Below are positions 18,114-26,642 of a stretch of DNA of 41,518 nucleotides, in pieces. The position numbers and the translations under genes are program-made. The stretch lies in assembly GCA_963205105.1 (NCBI GenBank), contig CAUJJW010000157.1:1-41518 (forward strand). The letters are read 5' to 3'. The notes below the pieces were generated by a model, which was given only the letters and a program-made list of their open reading frames with translations, had not been told where the DNA came from and did no database searches. The number at the start of each line of letters is the position of its first letter. Position 1 is the first letter of the stretch. Source of the stretch: Verrucomicrobiota bacterium (GTDB lineage: Bacteria > Verrucomicrobiota > Verrucomicrobiia > Limisphaerales > CAIMTB01).

Positions 18114-19792
18114 CGAATGACATGCATGCCGCGTCGATGGCGAAAACACCAGGCGGGCGCTGCCAATGCGAGGGCGAAAGCCGCAAGGGGAAGCGCCATT
18201 TGCAGCATCGCGTAGATGCCGACCGAACGCAGGTCGCCTCCCGCCGAAAGCGCCACCGCTTCAGTCGTCAGAGTCGGAAACCGGCCCGCCCCTGCGAACA
18301 GCGTGGGCAAGTACTGGCCGACGCTCACCGCGAAGCCAACGGCCCCCGCCGCGGCGATGGGCCTCAGGAGCATGGGAAGCTTGATCCGCAAAAGAACTCG
18401 AAGCGGCGATGCGCCGAGACAAAGCCCGGTGCGGCGATACCGTTCGTCCCAGGCACGATAGGCGTCCGCAAGCGCCAGGAACACATAGGGGAACACGAAA
18501 ACGAGGTGCAGCCACGCCAGTGCGATCCATTCGCCGTCCAAGCGCGACAGCGCCAGCAGGACCTGGGCACCGAAGAGGAAAGCCACTTGAGGGAGGACGA
18601 GCGGAACGTAAAGAAGTCCCACTTTGCTCAACGCCGTGCGACGACCCGTGGCGGCTTCGAATTCCAGGACACCGACGCTCAAAATCAAGGAAAAGGCCGT
18701 TGTGCACACAGCGAGAGAGAGCGTGTTCCAAACTGCGTCCGTGACCCCGGATGCGTGGAGTTTCCAATTCGCCGAGGTCAAGCCGGCCGGGATGGCGGCC
18801 GGGAATCGCCAATGGGTCGCTACCGACCACACGGCCATGGCCAACAAACCGAAGATCACCGCCAGCCCCAGCGTTGCCCCTGCAACGGAAGCGATCCAAC
18901 GCGGAATTGACTCGCGCCCGCCACGCCACCCGGTGGTGATCCACCGATTGCCCCACCATCGAACCGTTCGTTCCAGCATCCACCAGAAGAGAACCCCGCC
19001 TAAAACCAACGCGCACTGAAGCATTGCGCCCGCCGACGCGATGAAACGAAGGTTCAGGTCGGAATCGTTCGCCATCTTGACTACGCGCACCGCCAACGGA
19101 GCGGGTGTCGTCGGGGCGAGGACCATGGCGACATCAACGACCGAAACCCCATAAGCCAACACGGCAAGTACAGGCAGGCGTATCTGTGGGTAGACCCTCG
19201 GGAACACCGCCTTGAGCCACCCGATCATCGGCCGGTAGCCGAAAGTTCGTGCGACCACGCTTCCGCGTTCGCCATCGGCCTGCCCGAGTGCGGCGAGGGT
19301 CATCAAGAGGAGGAACGGCGCTTCCTTCGCAATGAGTCCAAACATCAGACTCAGGCCATTCGCGTCTTGGATGATTCGCCAGTCGGGAGGTTGGCTGAAC
19401 CCGGTCAGCCACGGTGAAAGGCACCTCATGATCCAGCCGCTCGGCGAAATGAGGAACGCGAGGCCCAACGCGACCGTCACATGCGGCACCGAGAGCAGCG
19501 GCGCAAGCCAGGCCTCCATGGCCGCAAAGGCTCTAGTCCCGTGCCAGGCAGCGCACAGCAGTACCACCAACAACACCGAGAGAATCGTGGTGACGAGCCC
19601 CGTGGATAGTGACAGCCAGACAGAAGTCCGAAGCCCAGGGAGTTCGAGCAACTGCGTCCATGCTTGAAGCCCGGCCGCTCGGTGTCCAAGGACCGGGAGA
19701 TAATCGAACGCTGGCAGCAGCGTCCCCGCCAATCCCGCGAGCACGGGACCGACGAGCAAGACGACGGCGAGAGGTGGGAACAAGCGGAGCAT
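18110..19792 (-). CDS. ynjC: ABC transporter permease, YnjC-like double-length
   Basis: About 560 residues with ten or more membrane helices, arranged as two similar permease halves, as in YnjC and ThiP. EAA-like loops can be seen in each half (VVARTFGYRPMIGWLKAVFPRVYPQIRLP; RRTGLCLGASPLRVLLRIKLP shortened here to 'G-ASPLRVLLRIKLP'). The start could be ATG at 19792, which leaves a usual short N-terminus before the first helix, or GTG at 19822, which abuts the binding-protein stop. I prefer 19792. It would form the channel for the ynjB/ynjD partners. Confidence 0.85.
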   Translation of the reverse strand: MLRLFPPLAVVLLVGPVLAGLAGTLLPAFDYLPVLGHRAAGLQAWTQLLELPGLRTSVWLSLSTGLVTTILSVLLVVLLCAAWHGTRAFAAMEAWLAPLLSVPHVTVALGLAFLISPSGWIMRCLSPWLTGFSQPPDWRIIQDANGLSLMFGLIAKEAPFLLLMTLAALGQADGERGSVVARTFGYRPMIGWLKAVFPRVYPQIRLPVLAVLAYGVSVVDVAMVLAPTTPAPLAVRVVKMANDSDLNLRFIASAGAMLQCALVLGGVLFWWMLERTVRWWGNRWITTGWRGGRESIPRWIASVAGATLGLAVIFGLLAMAVWSVATHWRFPAAIPAGLTSANWKLHASGVTDAVWNTLSLAVCTTAFSLILSVGVLEFEAATGRRTALSKVGLLYVPLVLPQVAFLFGAQVLLALSRLDGEWIALAWLHLVFVFPYVFLALADAYRAWDERYRRTGLCLGASPLRVLLRIKLPMLLRPIAAAGAVGFAVSVGQYLPTLFAGAGRFPTLTTEAVALSAGGDLRSVGIYAMLQMALPLAAFALALAAPAWCFRHRRGMHVIR

Positions 19793-19822
19793 TGAAATCG
19801 AACTAGGCGCCTTGCATCCCAC

Positions 19823-21073
19823 CTACCTGCCGGCCGCGTACCGCGTCAGCCACTGCTTTTCGAGCCGATCCATCCAGTACGGGTGCGGTTCGGGTAGTGG
19901 CGTGCCCAGTTCCTCCGGGGACAACGTTGCCTTTCCTTTCGGCAAAGCCTTGAAGATCGCTTGGTCAGCCGGGCTCAACTTGTCCACGTCGAGCACGGTC
20001 AGACTTCCCAGATGGCGAGGATCCGCTTTGCGCGCCTGTGCCTCGGGCGAGAGCAGGAAGTCGATCAGCACCATTGCCCCGGACTTGGCTCGGCTGTTGA
20101 AGGGAATTGCCAGAAAACTGGCGTTCGCGATCGTTCCTCCCTTCCAGACGAAGGTGCGCACCGAATCAGGCAACTGCCCGCTCTCGATCGCCGACGAAGC
20201 CGCTTCGGGACTGAAGGACAGTGCGATGTCGATCTCTCCATCCGCGAGCTGCCGGGTCTGTGCGGGACCGTTCGCTGGAAAGACCCGTCCGTTGCGCCAC
20301 ATCACGGGATGGAGTTCGTCGAGGTAATCCCACAATGGCGCGCTGATTTCTGCGAACTGCGCCTCTTCCACGGGGCGGCAGAGGGCGGACCGGTCTTGAG
20401 CAAGTTCAAGGAGCACCTGCTTCAAAAACGTCGTGCCCGTAAAGTCGGGGGGCTGTGGATAGTTGAACCGACCGGGGTTGACCTTGGCCCAAGCCAGCAA
20501 AGCCGCGGCCGACCGGGGCGGATCGGGAACTCGTCGGCTCTCGCGCAGGAAAACGAATTGCCCCATGCTCCACGGTGCCTCCAAGCCTTCCGCCGGAACC
20601 GTGAAATCAACCAGTGTCGGCTTGTTGTCGGTATCCACCCATCGGAAGTTGGGAAGCCGATCGACGAACGGTCCGTGGAGCAGGCCATGCTGTTTCATGG
20701 CAGAGAAGTTCTCCCCGTTGATCCAGATGAGGTCGACGGAACCGCGAACATCCTTTCCAGCGGCCTTCTCGGCGAGGACCCGGGACACCGCCTCGGCGGT
20801 ATCACCCAGTTTGACGTGACGCACCTCGATCCGGAATCGCTTCTTCGCCTCGACGCCAGCCCACGCGATGTACGCGTTGACCCGATCATCACCGCCCCAG
20901 GCATTCCAGTAGACGGTCTGCCCTTGGGCTTCCGCCAGAGTCGCTGTCCACGAATTCGTGTCTGCTGCCCGGACAGGAGGCAGCCCTGTTAGGCCAAGAA
21001 TGGCAAGGACCCCCAGGGACAGGAATCGTCGGAAAAGCGCCCCGAGGATTCTGAGGTGAACCGGGGTGGACAT
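19823..21073 (-). CDS. ynjB: ABC transporter substrate-binding protein, YnjB-like
   Basis: 416 residues with a Sec signal peptide (basic start, then FLSLGVLAILGLTGLPPVRA, cleavage near RA-AD). The mature part matches the YnjB family: TVYWNAWGGDDRVNAYIAW near the N-terminus, VDLIWINGENF, PQPPDFTGTTF, and IPFNSRAKSGAMVLIDFLLSPEAQ with the ending HPYWMDRLEKQW. It is a periplasmic receptor of the type that delivers a small solute to the permease. ATG at 21073 was chosen because the signal peptide follows it. First gene of the transporter unit, 147 bases downstream of the ArsR gene on the same strand. Confidence 0.87.
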   Translation of the reverse strand: MSTPVHLRILGALFRRFLSLGVLAILGLTGLPPVRAADTNSWTATLAEAQGQTVYWNAWGGDDRVNAYIAWAGVEAKKRFRIEVRHVKLGDTAEAVSRVLAEKAAGKDVRGSVDLIWINGENFSAMKQHGLLHGPFVDRLPNFRWVDTDNKPTLVDFTVPAEGLEAPWSMGQFVFLRESRRVPDPPRSAAALLAWAKVNPGRFNYPQPPDFTGTTFLKQVLLELAQDRSALCRPVEEAQFAEISAPLWDYLDELHPVMWRNGRVFPANGPAQTRQLADGEIDIALSFSPEAASSAIESGQLPDSVRTFVWKGGTIANASFLAIPFNSRAKSGAMVLIDFLLSPEAQARKADPRHLGSLTVLDVDKLSPADQAIFKALPKGKATLSPEELGTPLPEPHPYWMDRLEKQWLTRYAAGR

Positions 21074-21220
21074 GCCGGGTCGTTGAAATATGCGTCCGTG
21101 GGCATGCATCGGTTGGGCGGGATGGAACCGCGACCGGCGGGCGGCTTCAACTCTTTCGCGGCGATGAGCTCCATCAGCTGAAGACGCGTTCCCAGTCCAT
21201 GCAGCATGCTGCGAGTGGTT

Positions 21221-21526
21221 CTACTTCGGCAGATCGTCGATTCGGAATGTGCAGCATCCAAGATCCATGACCTTCAATCCGGCGGATGTCCGGATTCGGC
21301 AGTCGGCAGCGACGCAATAGAACCGCTCCCGTCCAGCCTTTCGGCTCGTGACCAGGCCTGCGGCACGCAGGATGGCCAGGTGCTTGGAGACATTGTATTG
21401 CGAGATGTCCAAGGATTCGGAAAGTCCACCCACCGTGCATTCGCCCGCGAGGAGATGTCGTAGGATGCGAATGCGATTTTCCTCGCCCATGGCCTTCATC
21501 GCGCCCAGGCAGGCTTCGCCTTTCAT
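21221..21526 (-). CDS. ArsR/SmtB family transcriptional repressor with vicinal Cys
   Basis: 101 residues. A winged helix-turn-helix is clear: MGEENRIRILRHLLAGECTV, then SLDISQYNVSKHLAILRAAG and the wing TSRKAGRERFY. Cys residues at 6, 30, 71, 76 and a pair at 91-92 (LGCC) could bind a soft metal or metalloid; Cys30 sits near the place of the classical ELCVCDL motif, whose second Cys is absent. The pattern of Cys differs from E. coli ArsR, so the inducer may be arsenic, another metal, or something else. It heads the run of minus-strand cargo genes and probably represses itself and the transporter. Confidence 0.87.
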   Translation of the reverse strand: MKGEACLGAMKAMGEENRIRILRHLLAGECTVGGLSESLDISQYNVSKHLAILRAAGLVTSRKAGRERFYCVAADCRIRTSAGLKVMDLGCCTFRIDDLPK

Positions 21527-21681
21527 GCAGGGATGTCTAGCAGCGCGCTGTCCAGTTGGGAAGCTGCGAGACGCCAGACGATGTTTGCTACGAGGCAGAA
21601 CATCCCCCAATGAATTATTTTTGGCCCTGCAGGGTGCCCGTACCGGCGCTGGGCAGGGCGCCTTGATCTGTGTTCACCATC

Positions 21682-21701
21682 TATGCACGATTAGGCACAT
21701 A
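21682..21701. promoter_or_regulatory. Possible ArsR-type dyad upstream of the ArsR gene
   Basis: TATGCAC at 21682-21688 and GCACATA at 21695-21701 form an imperfect inverted repeat (TATG...CATA outer bases pair) in the gap between the ArsR gene and the divergent gene starting at 21701. The gap to the ArsR start is 155 bases, farther than is usual for autoregulation, so support is weak. Confidence 0.2.
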
Positions 21702-22000
21702 TGCGCTTGCAGAATGAACACCGTTGCTGGGCTGCCGCCATAGGGGCCCTGCTGGCGTCGGTCCCCCTTGCACGGTCTCAACTGCTGTTCGTTCTAAACG
21801 CCTCTTTCGAATCGCCTTCCACCGCGTTCGTCGACAACCGGCTCGAACGCTGGCAAACGACGCCAAAACCGTTCTGGTACGACGAAAGTGGTGGCTTCAC
21901 GTGGGACCAGCTGTTCGGGGTCTTTAGGAACACCGACCCCGGTAAGCCCGACCACATCTTCAATTTCCCGGAACTCGCGTCCTGGAGAATCATGACCTGA
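21701..22000 (+). pseudogene. Truncated secreted protein (NASFESP type) cut by an IS remnant
   Basis: 99 residues with an N-terminal signal peptide (AAAIGALLASVPLARS, cleavage near RSQ) and then FVLNASFESPSTAFVDNRLE and PFWYDESGGFTWDQLFGVF. The opening NASFE motif and the following residues are those of a family of secreted Verrucomicrobiota proteins, usually over 200 residues. Here the recognisable part ends near 21965 and a stop comes at 21998-22000, where transposase sequence begins, so the gene lost its 3' part. The start is ATG at 21701. Confidence 0.6.
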
Positions 22001-22002
22001 CC

Positions 22003-22290
22003 TCAGAATCGAGAGCATCTACACCCAGAGTCACCAGATCTATGGCAGCCCCCGCAGGGTGTTCGCGCTCCCCGACCACGGCCGTGGCCTCGGACGCAAC
22101 CCCGTCGCAGGTCCCATAGAGGACCGAGGTCTGCGCAGACGTCAAAAGTGTCGTTATCGGGTCCAGCCGACCTACAGCAACCACGATCACTCAATCGGTT
22201 GACCGTGGCTCCCAGCGCCATGCAGCCCGATCAAATCTGGGTGGCTGTCATCACCTATATCCAGACCCGGCAGGACTGGCTTTCTCTCCC
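22003..22290 (+). pseudogene. IS3-family transposase (OrfB) remnant, frameshifted
   Basis: Fragments of an IS3-type integrase-core transposase occur in shifting plus-strand frames: RIESIYTQSHQIYGSPR, then RYRVQPTYSNHDHSIG, then after a frame change LNRLTVAPSAMQPDQIWVAV and ITYIQTRQDW. They follow the family's usual order (HTH_21, TTDS-HDHPIA, PDQVWVADITYI). The first catalytic Asp (normally in ADITYI) is Val here. The rest of the DDE core and the terminal repeats are missing. It probably broke the preceding secreted-protein gene. Confidence 0.8.
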
Positions 22291-22302
22291 GGGCATCCGC
22301 TT

Positions 22303-22761
22303 TCATGAGTTGGTGGTTGGTGATGTGGTTGGGGTTGATGTGGAGAGCAATCGGACCCGGGCTACTCGGGGACCTCGAGCCTGGGGAGTCGGTGTTGGCA
22401 CCGGTGGGGTTCGAACTTCTTGTGTTGATGGAACCTGATGGGCCAGGGAGGCGCAGATCACCTTGGGGGCGGGCCTTTGGGGCGGACCGTAAGCAACCTT
22501 GTGGCGAGGACGTGGGGTCGCCTTGGCGGCCTGAGCGGGGACTTCGCCTAAAACTTCGCGGCAGAACTTCCGAATAGTGGTTCTCGAGACCTCGACCTTT
22601 TTGGACCTCAGAATGGCTTGGATGGTCTCGAACGACCCACCCCGTTCGCGAAGTCTCTGAATCAGATCCGTTAACGGCGTCAGGGCCGCGAAACGAGCTG
22701 GCTGTTTGGGTCCATGCTCTGCGAGCAGACGGTCGATTTCGTCATTCGATGACTGGTTCAT
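22303..22761 (-). CDS. Putative DNA-binding protein of unknown function (mobile-element type)
   Basis: 152 residues. The N-terminal half is ordered: DRLLAEHGPKQPARFAALTP, LIQRLRERGGSFETIQAIL, and VEVSRTTIRKFCREVLGE, which looks like a three-helix DNA-binding domain. The C-terminal half is Pro/Thr/Arg-rich and likely disordered. Proteins with this head occur near conjugation and plasmid genes, which fits the relaxase and replication remnants downstream, but I do not recognise a named family. Start ATG at 22761. It appears intact, unlike its neighbours. Confidence 0.55.
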   Translation of the reverse strand: MNQSSNDEIDRLLAEHGPKQPARFAALTPLTDLIQRLRERGGSFETIQAILRSKKVEVSRTTIRKFCREVLGEVPAQAAKATPRPRHKVAYGPPQRPAPKVICASLAHQVPSTQEVRTPPVPTPTPQARGPRVARVRLLSTSTPTTSPTTNS

Positions 22762-23660
22762 GGCACTTTGAATCAGGTTCGATCATGGGTGCGCACCCCC
22801 GAGCGCGAATGCTGTGCGCTCGTCGCCAACACCGTTGTGAATCACGAAACCATGAGGAAGGCGCGCTCCTGAGCTCGACCCGGGTGCACATAAACAGTCG
22901 CGAGATGTCTGCACATCGTGCACGCGGGCATCCGTCTCCTGGCAGCATCCATGCGCACGAAGGTGTGCGCGAGGGTTCGGACTGGAGTCCGAACGGACGC
23001 CACCGCAACGAGCGCGGTCCTTTCGAAAGCGCTGCCTAAGTGCGTGTCCGCTCAAGTGCACTCCCCGGTTTCCGCCAGAGTGCGCATGCGAGTGCCGGAT
23101 TGGTGCACACCGGGTGTGCGCAAGCTGCGCGATTCGTGTCCGCCAACACCTTATTTTGTTAAGGGGTTCGGCGTGCCTTGCCAAAATGTTGAATAGGAAA
23201 ATTCGGACTGCGCTCAGACTGCTCGGGATCGATGCCGAGTGTCCGGCCGTTGCGGATGCGATTCTGGGTCCGTTTGCGATGCGTTCTGGTCGCCCTGGAA
23301 GCGAATGGGGTGATGCAGATCTGGGAGGTTCTGGACCGGGAAATCGGGCGTGTAGGCGAGCGGAAGAGACGGTAGGTCCGGGCTGTTGTACTGGGGAGTA
23401 GGTGGCGTCTGTGATGCACACTGAATCTCGGTCCTCGCATCGTCGGACATGCATGAGCCGGATTCGCCTTGGCCTCGGCGCCTTGTCCCGCTGCCCTCCC
23501 ATCCAGCCTTCCACCCATCGTTGACGGTCATGCACCCATCCGTCGGTCGAGTGCCGAATCTCGTGTTCATCCCCGGCCGTGAGTCCAACAAAGGTCCCCT
23601 CTGCATTTGGTGTAGGATCTACACATTCTTTGGAACGAAGCCGTGTAGCGTCTCCGGTCA
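22762..23660. other. Gene-poor region with many TGCGCA/TGCACA-type hexamers
   Basis: About 900 bases with no gene I can support. Between 22788 and 23128 the strings GTGCGC, GTGCAC and close variants appear at about a dozen places (for example GGTGCGCACC at 22788-22797, GTGCAC at 22884, 22919, 23056 and 23103, TGCGCA at 22951 and 23118). From 23140 on the base composition becomes less GC-rich. It lies just upstream of the relaxase stub, where an origin of transfer or replication would be expected. Confidence 0.45.
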
Positions 23661-23765
23661 GTGCTCACGGCTCAGACCCAATACAGCCTCGGAAACCCCC
23701 GCTCGTACTTCGCCGAGCATCTGGCGGTCGGGGACTATTATGCCAAGGGTCAGACCGTTATTCGG
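23661..23765 (+). pseudogene. N-terminal stub of a MobF-type relaxase
   Basis: From a GTG start the frame reads MLTAQTQYSLGNPRSYFAEH and LAVGDYYAKGQTV, matching the first 35 residues of TrwC/TraI-like (MobF) relaxases, whose N-terminal tyrosine-bearing region includes YF-EHL--GDYY-EG. After that the sequence leaves the family, and the frame stops at 23850. A full relaxase is over 800 residues, so nearly all of it is gone. It marks the island as derived from a conjugative or mobilisable element. Confidence 0.65.
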
Positions 23766-23895
23766 CAGATCTCGGTCAGCGAGGTGAAGAACCCGGAAGA
23801 GGCAACGCCGGGACACGCAACAACCCAACCCAAGTCCTCAAAGGAACCATGATGAGTGTTCGGTTCGCCGACTTCGTTCGATCCAGGGAAGCTCT

Positions 23896-24732
23896 ATGAA
23901 GCCCCCAGCGTTCCAGTTCTACGCCGACGAGTATCTTGCCGGCACGATCGCCATGAGCCCCGCTGAAGTCGGGGCGTACATTCGACTGCTTTGTTACCAG
24001 TGGTCGAACGGGTCGATTCCCGATGATCCCAAGAAGCTCAAGCGGATCGTCGGCGGGCCAGTCTCTGCGGACGTGTTGGCGAAATTCAAACCGGCCGGAG
24101 ACGGGAAACTCGCGAATCGACGCCTCGAACTGGAGCGCCGGAAGCAAACCGACTACCGGGAGAAACAGCGACAGAAGGGCATCCAAAGTGGTGTTGCTCG
24201 AGGAACCGGAAACGAACCGCAGTTGAACAGCGGTTCACCTCCGGTTCGAACCGCAAGCCAACCGGAACCTGAACCAACACCCCAACCGCACCCCCAACCG
24301 AAACCCAACTCTCCGTCTCTGTCTCTGTCTCCAGAGAAGAGAAATACTACACCCAAGGAGGAATTGCCCTCTGGGTGTGCCTCTGAAGCGCGCGCGCAAG
24401 GCAACCAAAGCCCCAACCGAACGCGAGCCGAGGTCTGGCCGACCCTCGCTCAAGCCCTGGCCGTCGCTGAGCTTCGGTCGATCCCCGCCGACTGCGCCGA
24501 GAAATGGTGGCTGGACCACGATGCCCGAGGCGGTCTTGACGCCCGGGGGCAAGCGATCACCCGGTGGGAATCCAGCCTCCAAGCCTACGCAGTGGCGTGG
24601 AGAGCCAACCACCAGCGCGACCGCCATGGCCGTGGCGGAAGCGTTCGCCCTCGTGGGGTGCCGGAGCCACGCCAAATCGACGAGGACATCGCCATGCCCA
24701 TCTTCTTCGACCCCAGCAAGATCACGCCCTAG
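23896..24732 (+). CDS. DUF1376 (YdaU-like) phage/plasmid replication protein
   Basis: 278 residues. The N-terminal 90 residues are a DUF1376 domain: PPAFQFYADEYLAGTIAMSP, EVGAYIRLLCYQWSNGSIPD, and the following DDPKKLKRIVG. These domains occur in phage and plasmid replication-initiation proteins placed upstream of a DnaC-type helicase loader, as here. The middle is a Pro/Glu/Gln-rich linker with a (CTGTCT) repeat, and the C-terminal region (WWLDHDARGGLDARGQAI, WESSLQAYAVAW) resembles the end of DnaT/YdaU-type proteins. Start ATG at 23896 with AGGGA upstream. It looks intact. Confidence 0.78.
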   Translation: MKPPAFQFYADEYLAGTIAMSPAEVGAYIRLLCYQWSNGSIPDDPKKLKRIVGGPVSADVLAKFKPAGDGKLANRRLELERRKQTDYREKQRQKGIQSGVARGTGNEPQLNSGSPPVRTASQPEPEPTPQPHPQPKPNSPSLSLSPEKRNTTPKEELPSGCASEARAQGNQSPNRTRAEVWPTLAQALAVAELRSIPADCAEKWWLDHDARGGLDARGQAITRWESSLQAYAVAWRANHQRDRHGRGGSVRPRGVPEPRQIDEDIAMPIFFDPSKITP

Positions 24733-24734
24733 CC

Positions 24735-25140
24735 ATGAGTACCCGCCACACGTCTGCCACTGTTTCCGCCATCGCCGCACGACTCGGGCGGCTCGTCATC
24801 CCTGACGCCGAGGCAGAGGCCCGTCGACAACGAGCCGAAAAAGGTGAACGAAGGAGCCGGGCTCAAGCGCACCGAACTCCAGGTGCTCGAAAGCCTTGGA
24901 CGGCCAAGCCTTCTCGTGCTCGACGAGATTGGGCAGAGGACGGAATCCGAGTGGGAGAATCGTACTTTCTTCAAGGTGCTCAACGCCCGTTACTACGACA
25001 TGTCGGACTCGATCCTGACCTGCTACCTCACCCTGCAGGAGCTGAGACAAAACCTCGGGCCCTCGCTGGTGGATCGGATGAAGGAAGGTGGCGGCATGGT
25101 CGAATGCAACTGGCCGTCCTTCTCTTCGCCGACGTCGTGA
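24735..25140 (+). pseudogene. DnaC/IstB-like ATPase, broken: Walker A part missing and frameshifted
   Basis: The ATG at 24735, two bases after the DUF1376 stop, opens a frame reading SATVSAIAARLGRLVIPDAE, then RRQRAEK, as the N-terminus of a helicase loader. From about 24838 the homology continues in another frame: PSLLVLDEIGQRTESEWENR (Walker B), VLNARYYDMSDSILT, and LGPSLVDRMKEGGGMVECNW. About 90 residues that should carry the Walker A motif and sensor 1 start are absent at the junction. The gene can no longer bind ATP. It shows loss of self-replication in the island. Confidence 0.75.
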
Positions 25141-25636
25141 AGTCTGACCTCCATGGTGAATACCTCAGTCCCATGCTCGATTCCCTGGATGGCCGATATC
25201 TAACCGACGATGCCGCTCCGCCGGAGGATTTCCGACCGATTCTCGACCAGCAGGTGGCCCTTCACCGCAATGATGGTGACCATTGCGATCAGATCGTCGG
25301 TCGGCGGGTCCTGGCGCTCGCGTAAGTGGTCGATCGCGGGTTGTTCGACGATTCAGCCAATCCGCTAGGGTGTTGTGGCGTTCCGGATCACCGGCATGTT
25401 GACCCCAGCATCATGTCAAAGGAGTTTCCAGTCACGGCGACCGCCTCTTGGCGCTGGTGGCCCGGAAGGATCCTACCATCGTGGTGGACGCGAGCTGGCT
25501 GACGAGTGAGTCGGCTCGGAAGGCGCTCCGCTTGGAAACCTGCGAGTTGATGTCGGAGGACATTTCACCTACATGAGATTCACTTGCTCCCAGCACTTCT
25601 GCAGGAAGTCCGCCGACGTCAACAATTTAGAACACA
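25141..25636. other. Region without a recognisable gene
   Basis: About 500 bases between the broken helicase loader and the dyad at 25637. Short frames such as 25450-25566 (VARKDPTIVVDASWLTSESA) have coding-like composition but no family I recognise and no start, so they may be remnants. Confidence 0.4.
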
Positions 25637-25656
25637 ATCTTGGCTGGCCAAGATTC
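25637..25656. repeat. Perfect 20-base inverted repeat upstream of the pseudopilin-like gene
   Basis: AATCTTGGC-TG-GCCAAGATT has nine-base arms and a two-base centre. Outside it, AACAATT at 25622-25628 pairs with AATTGTT at 25669-25675. A TTGACA at 25660-25665 follows. It lies 40 bases before the gene at 25696 and looks like an operator or the terminator of lost upstream genes; no T-run follows. Confidence 0.55.
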
Positions 25657-25695
25657 CGTTGACACAGAATTGTTAAGGTAGAGCCTTGTTCTGGC

Positions 25696-26607
25696 ATGCT
25701 GCCGCTTGTGCCCACAACACGCCGAACGAAAACGTCGAGGAACCCATTTTTCAGCCGACATCGGCATCGATCCCTACGGGCGTTCACGCGAATCGAGGCA
25801 CTGGCTTTACTCGCCGGTGGTGCCCTTTTGCTGGCGCTTGGCCTGCCGGGCCTCGCCGGCGTACGCTCGCTGAGTACTGCCCAGGTTTGTTTTAGCAATC
25901 AGCGGCAGCTCATCACAGCGTGGTTGCTCTTTGCCGAAGATCATTCAGGGAGCCTACCCGGAAACCCCGATGGCGGTGACGCCATGAATTGGGCCAATAC
26001 GAACCTCTTCTGGGTCGTGGGCTGGCTCGACAATTCGACTTTCCGTCCCGACAACACGAACACGGCGATCCTCCGGAATTCCCAACTCGGGCCCTACTTC
26101 GATTCTGTTTCGATTTTCAAGTGTCCGTCGGATCTGAGCCTCAGCCGGGGTCGCAGAGGGGATCCACGCGTTCGCTCGGTCGCGATGAACCCCTACGTGG
26201 GAACCCGCTTCAACGGAGCCGCAGGCAGCGAGAACCGCCCCTATACCGCAGGGTACCGCCAATTCCTGACGCTGGCATCGATCGTCGATCCCTCTCCGTC
26301 GAAGTGCTTTGTATTCATCGAGGAACGTGAGGACAGCATCAATGATCCTTGGTTCCCGATCGACATGTCGAATTACATTCCAGCGCGTCCTGCAGACGCG
26401 GTCATCGTCGATTATCCGGGGGAGTACCATGACGGCGGAGCGGTTCTCAGCTTCGTCGATGGCCACGTCGAGTTATGGCGTTGGCAGGACGGTCGAACGC
26501 GTCCCGCCCTTCGGCCGGGTCAGCTCCTTCCGTTGGGCCTGCCAAGCCCCAACAATCCCGACGTTCTGCGACTCCAGAGCGCCGCCAGCTCCCTTGTGCA
26601 ACGGTGA
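25696..26607 (+). CDS. Pseudopilin-like protein with atypical leader
   Basis: 303 residues. Instead of the usual G-FTLIE, the motif is A-FTRIEALALLAGGALLLALG, with Phe30 and the fifth-residue Glu34 kept but Ala at the -1 cleavage position and few Ile/Val residues. Then CFSNQRQLITAWLLFAEDHS, CPSDLSLSRGRR, CFVFIEEREDS and VLSFVDGHVELW (the family's DG-H motif) follow in the standard order. Whether prepilin peptidase can process it is doubtful because Gly at -1 is normally needed. The stop codon overlaps a possible GTG start of the next gene. Confidence 0.75.
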   Translation: MLPLVPTTRRTKTSRNPFFSRHRHRSLRAFTRIEALALLAGGALLLALGLPGLAGVRSLSTAQVCFSNQRQLITAWLLFAEDHSGSLPGNPDGGDAMNWANTNLFWVVGWLDNSTFRPDNTNTAILRNSQLGPYFDSVSIFKCPSDLSLSRGRRGDPRVRSVAMNPYVGTRFNGAAGSENRPYTAGYRQFLTLASIVDPSPSKCFVFIEEREDSINDPWFPIDMSNYIPARPADAVIVDYPGEYHDGGAVLSFVDGHVELWRWQDGRTRPALRPGQLLPLGLPSPNNPDVLRLQSAASSLVQR

Positions 26608-26642
26608 ATACCCAGAGTGTTGCCCACCGCCCGCAGCAATTC

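Noticed and set aside
22148..22438. An intact 97-residue plus-strand gene
   Set aside because: Its middle part is a piece of the IS3-type transposase in one of several shifted frames, and its end is antisense to the gene at 22303-22761.
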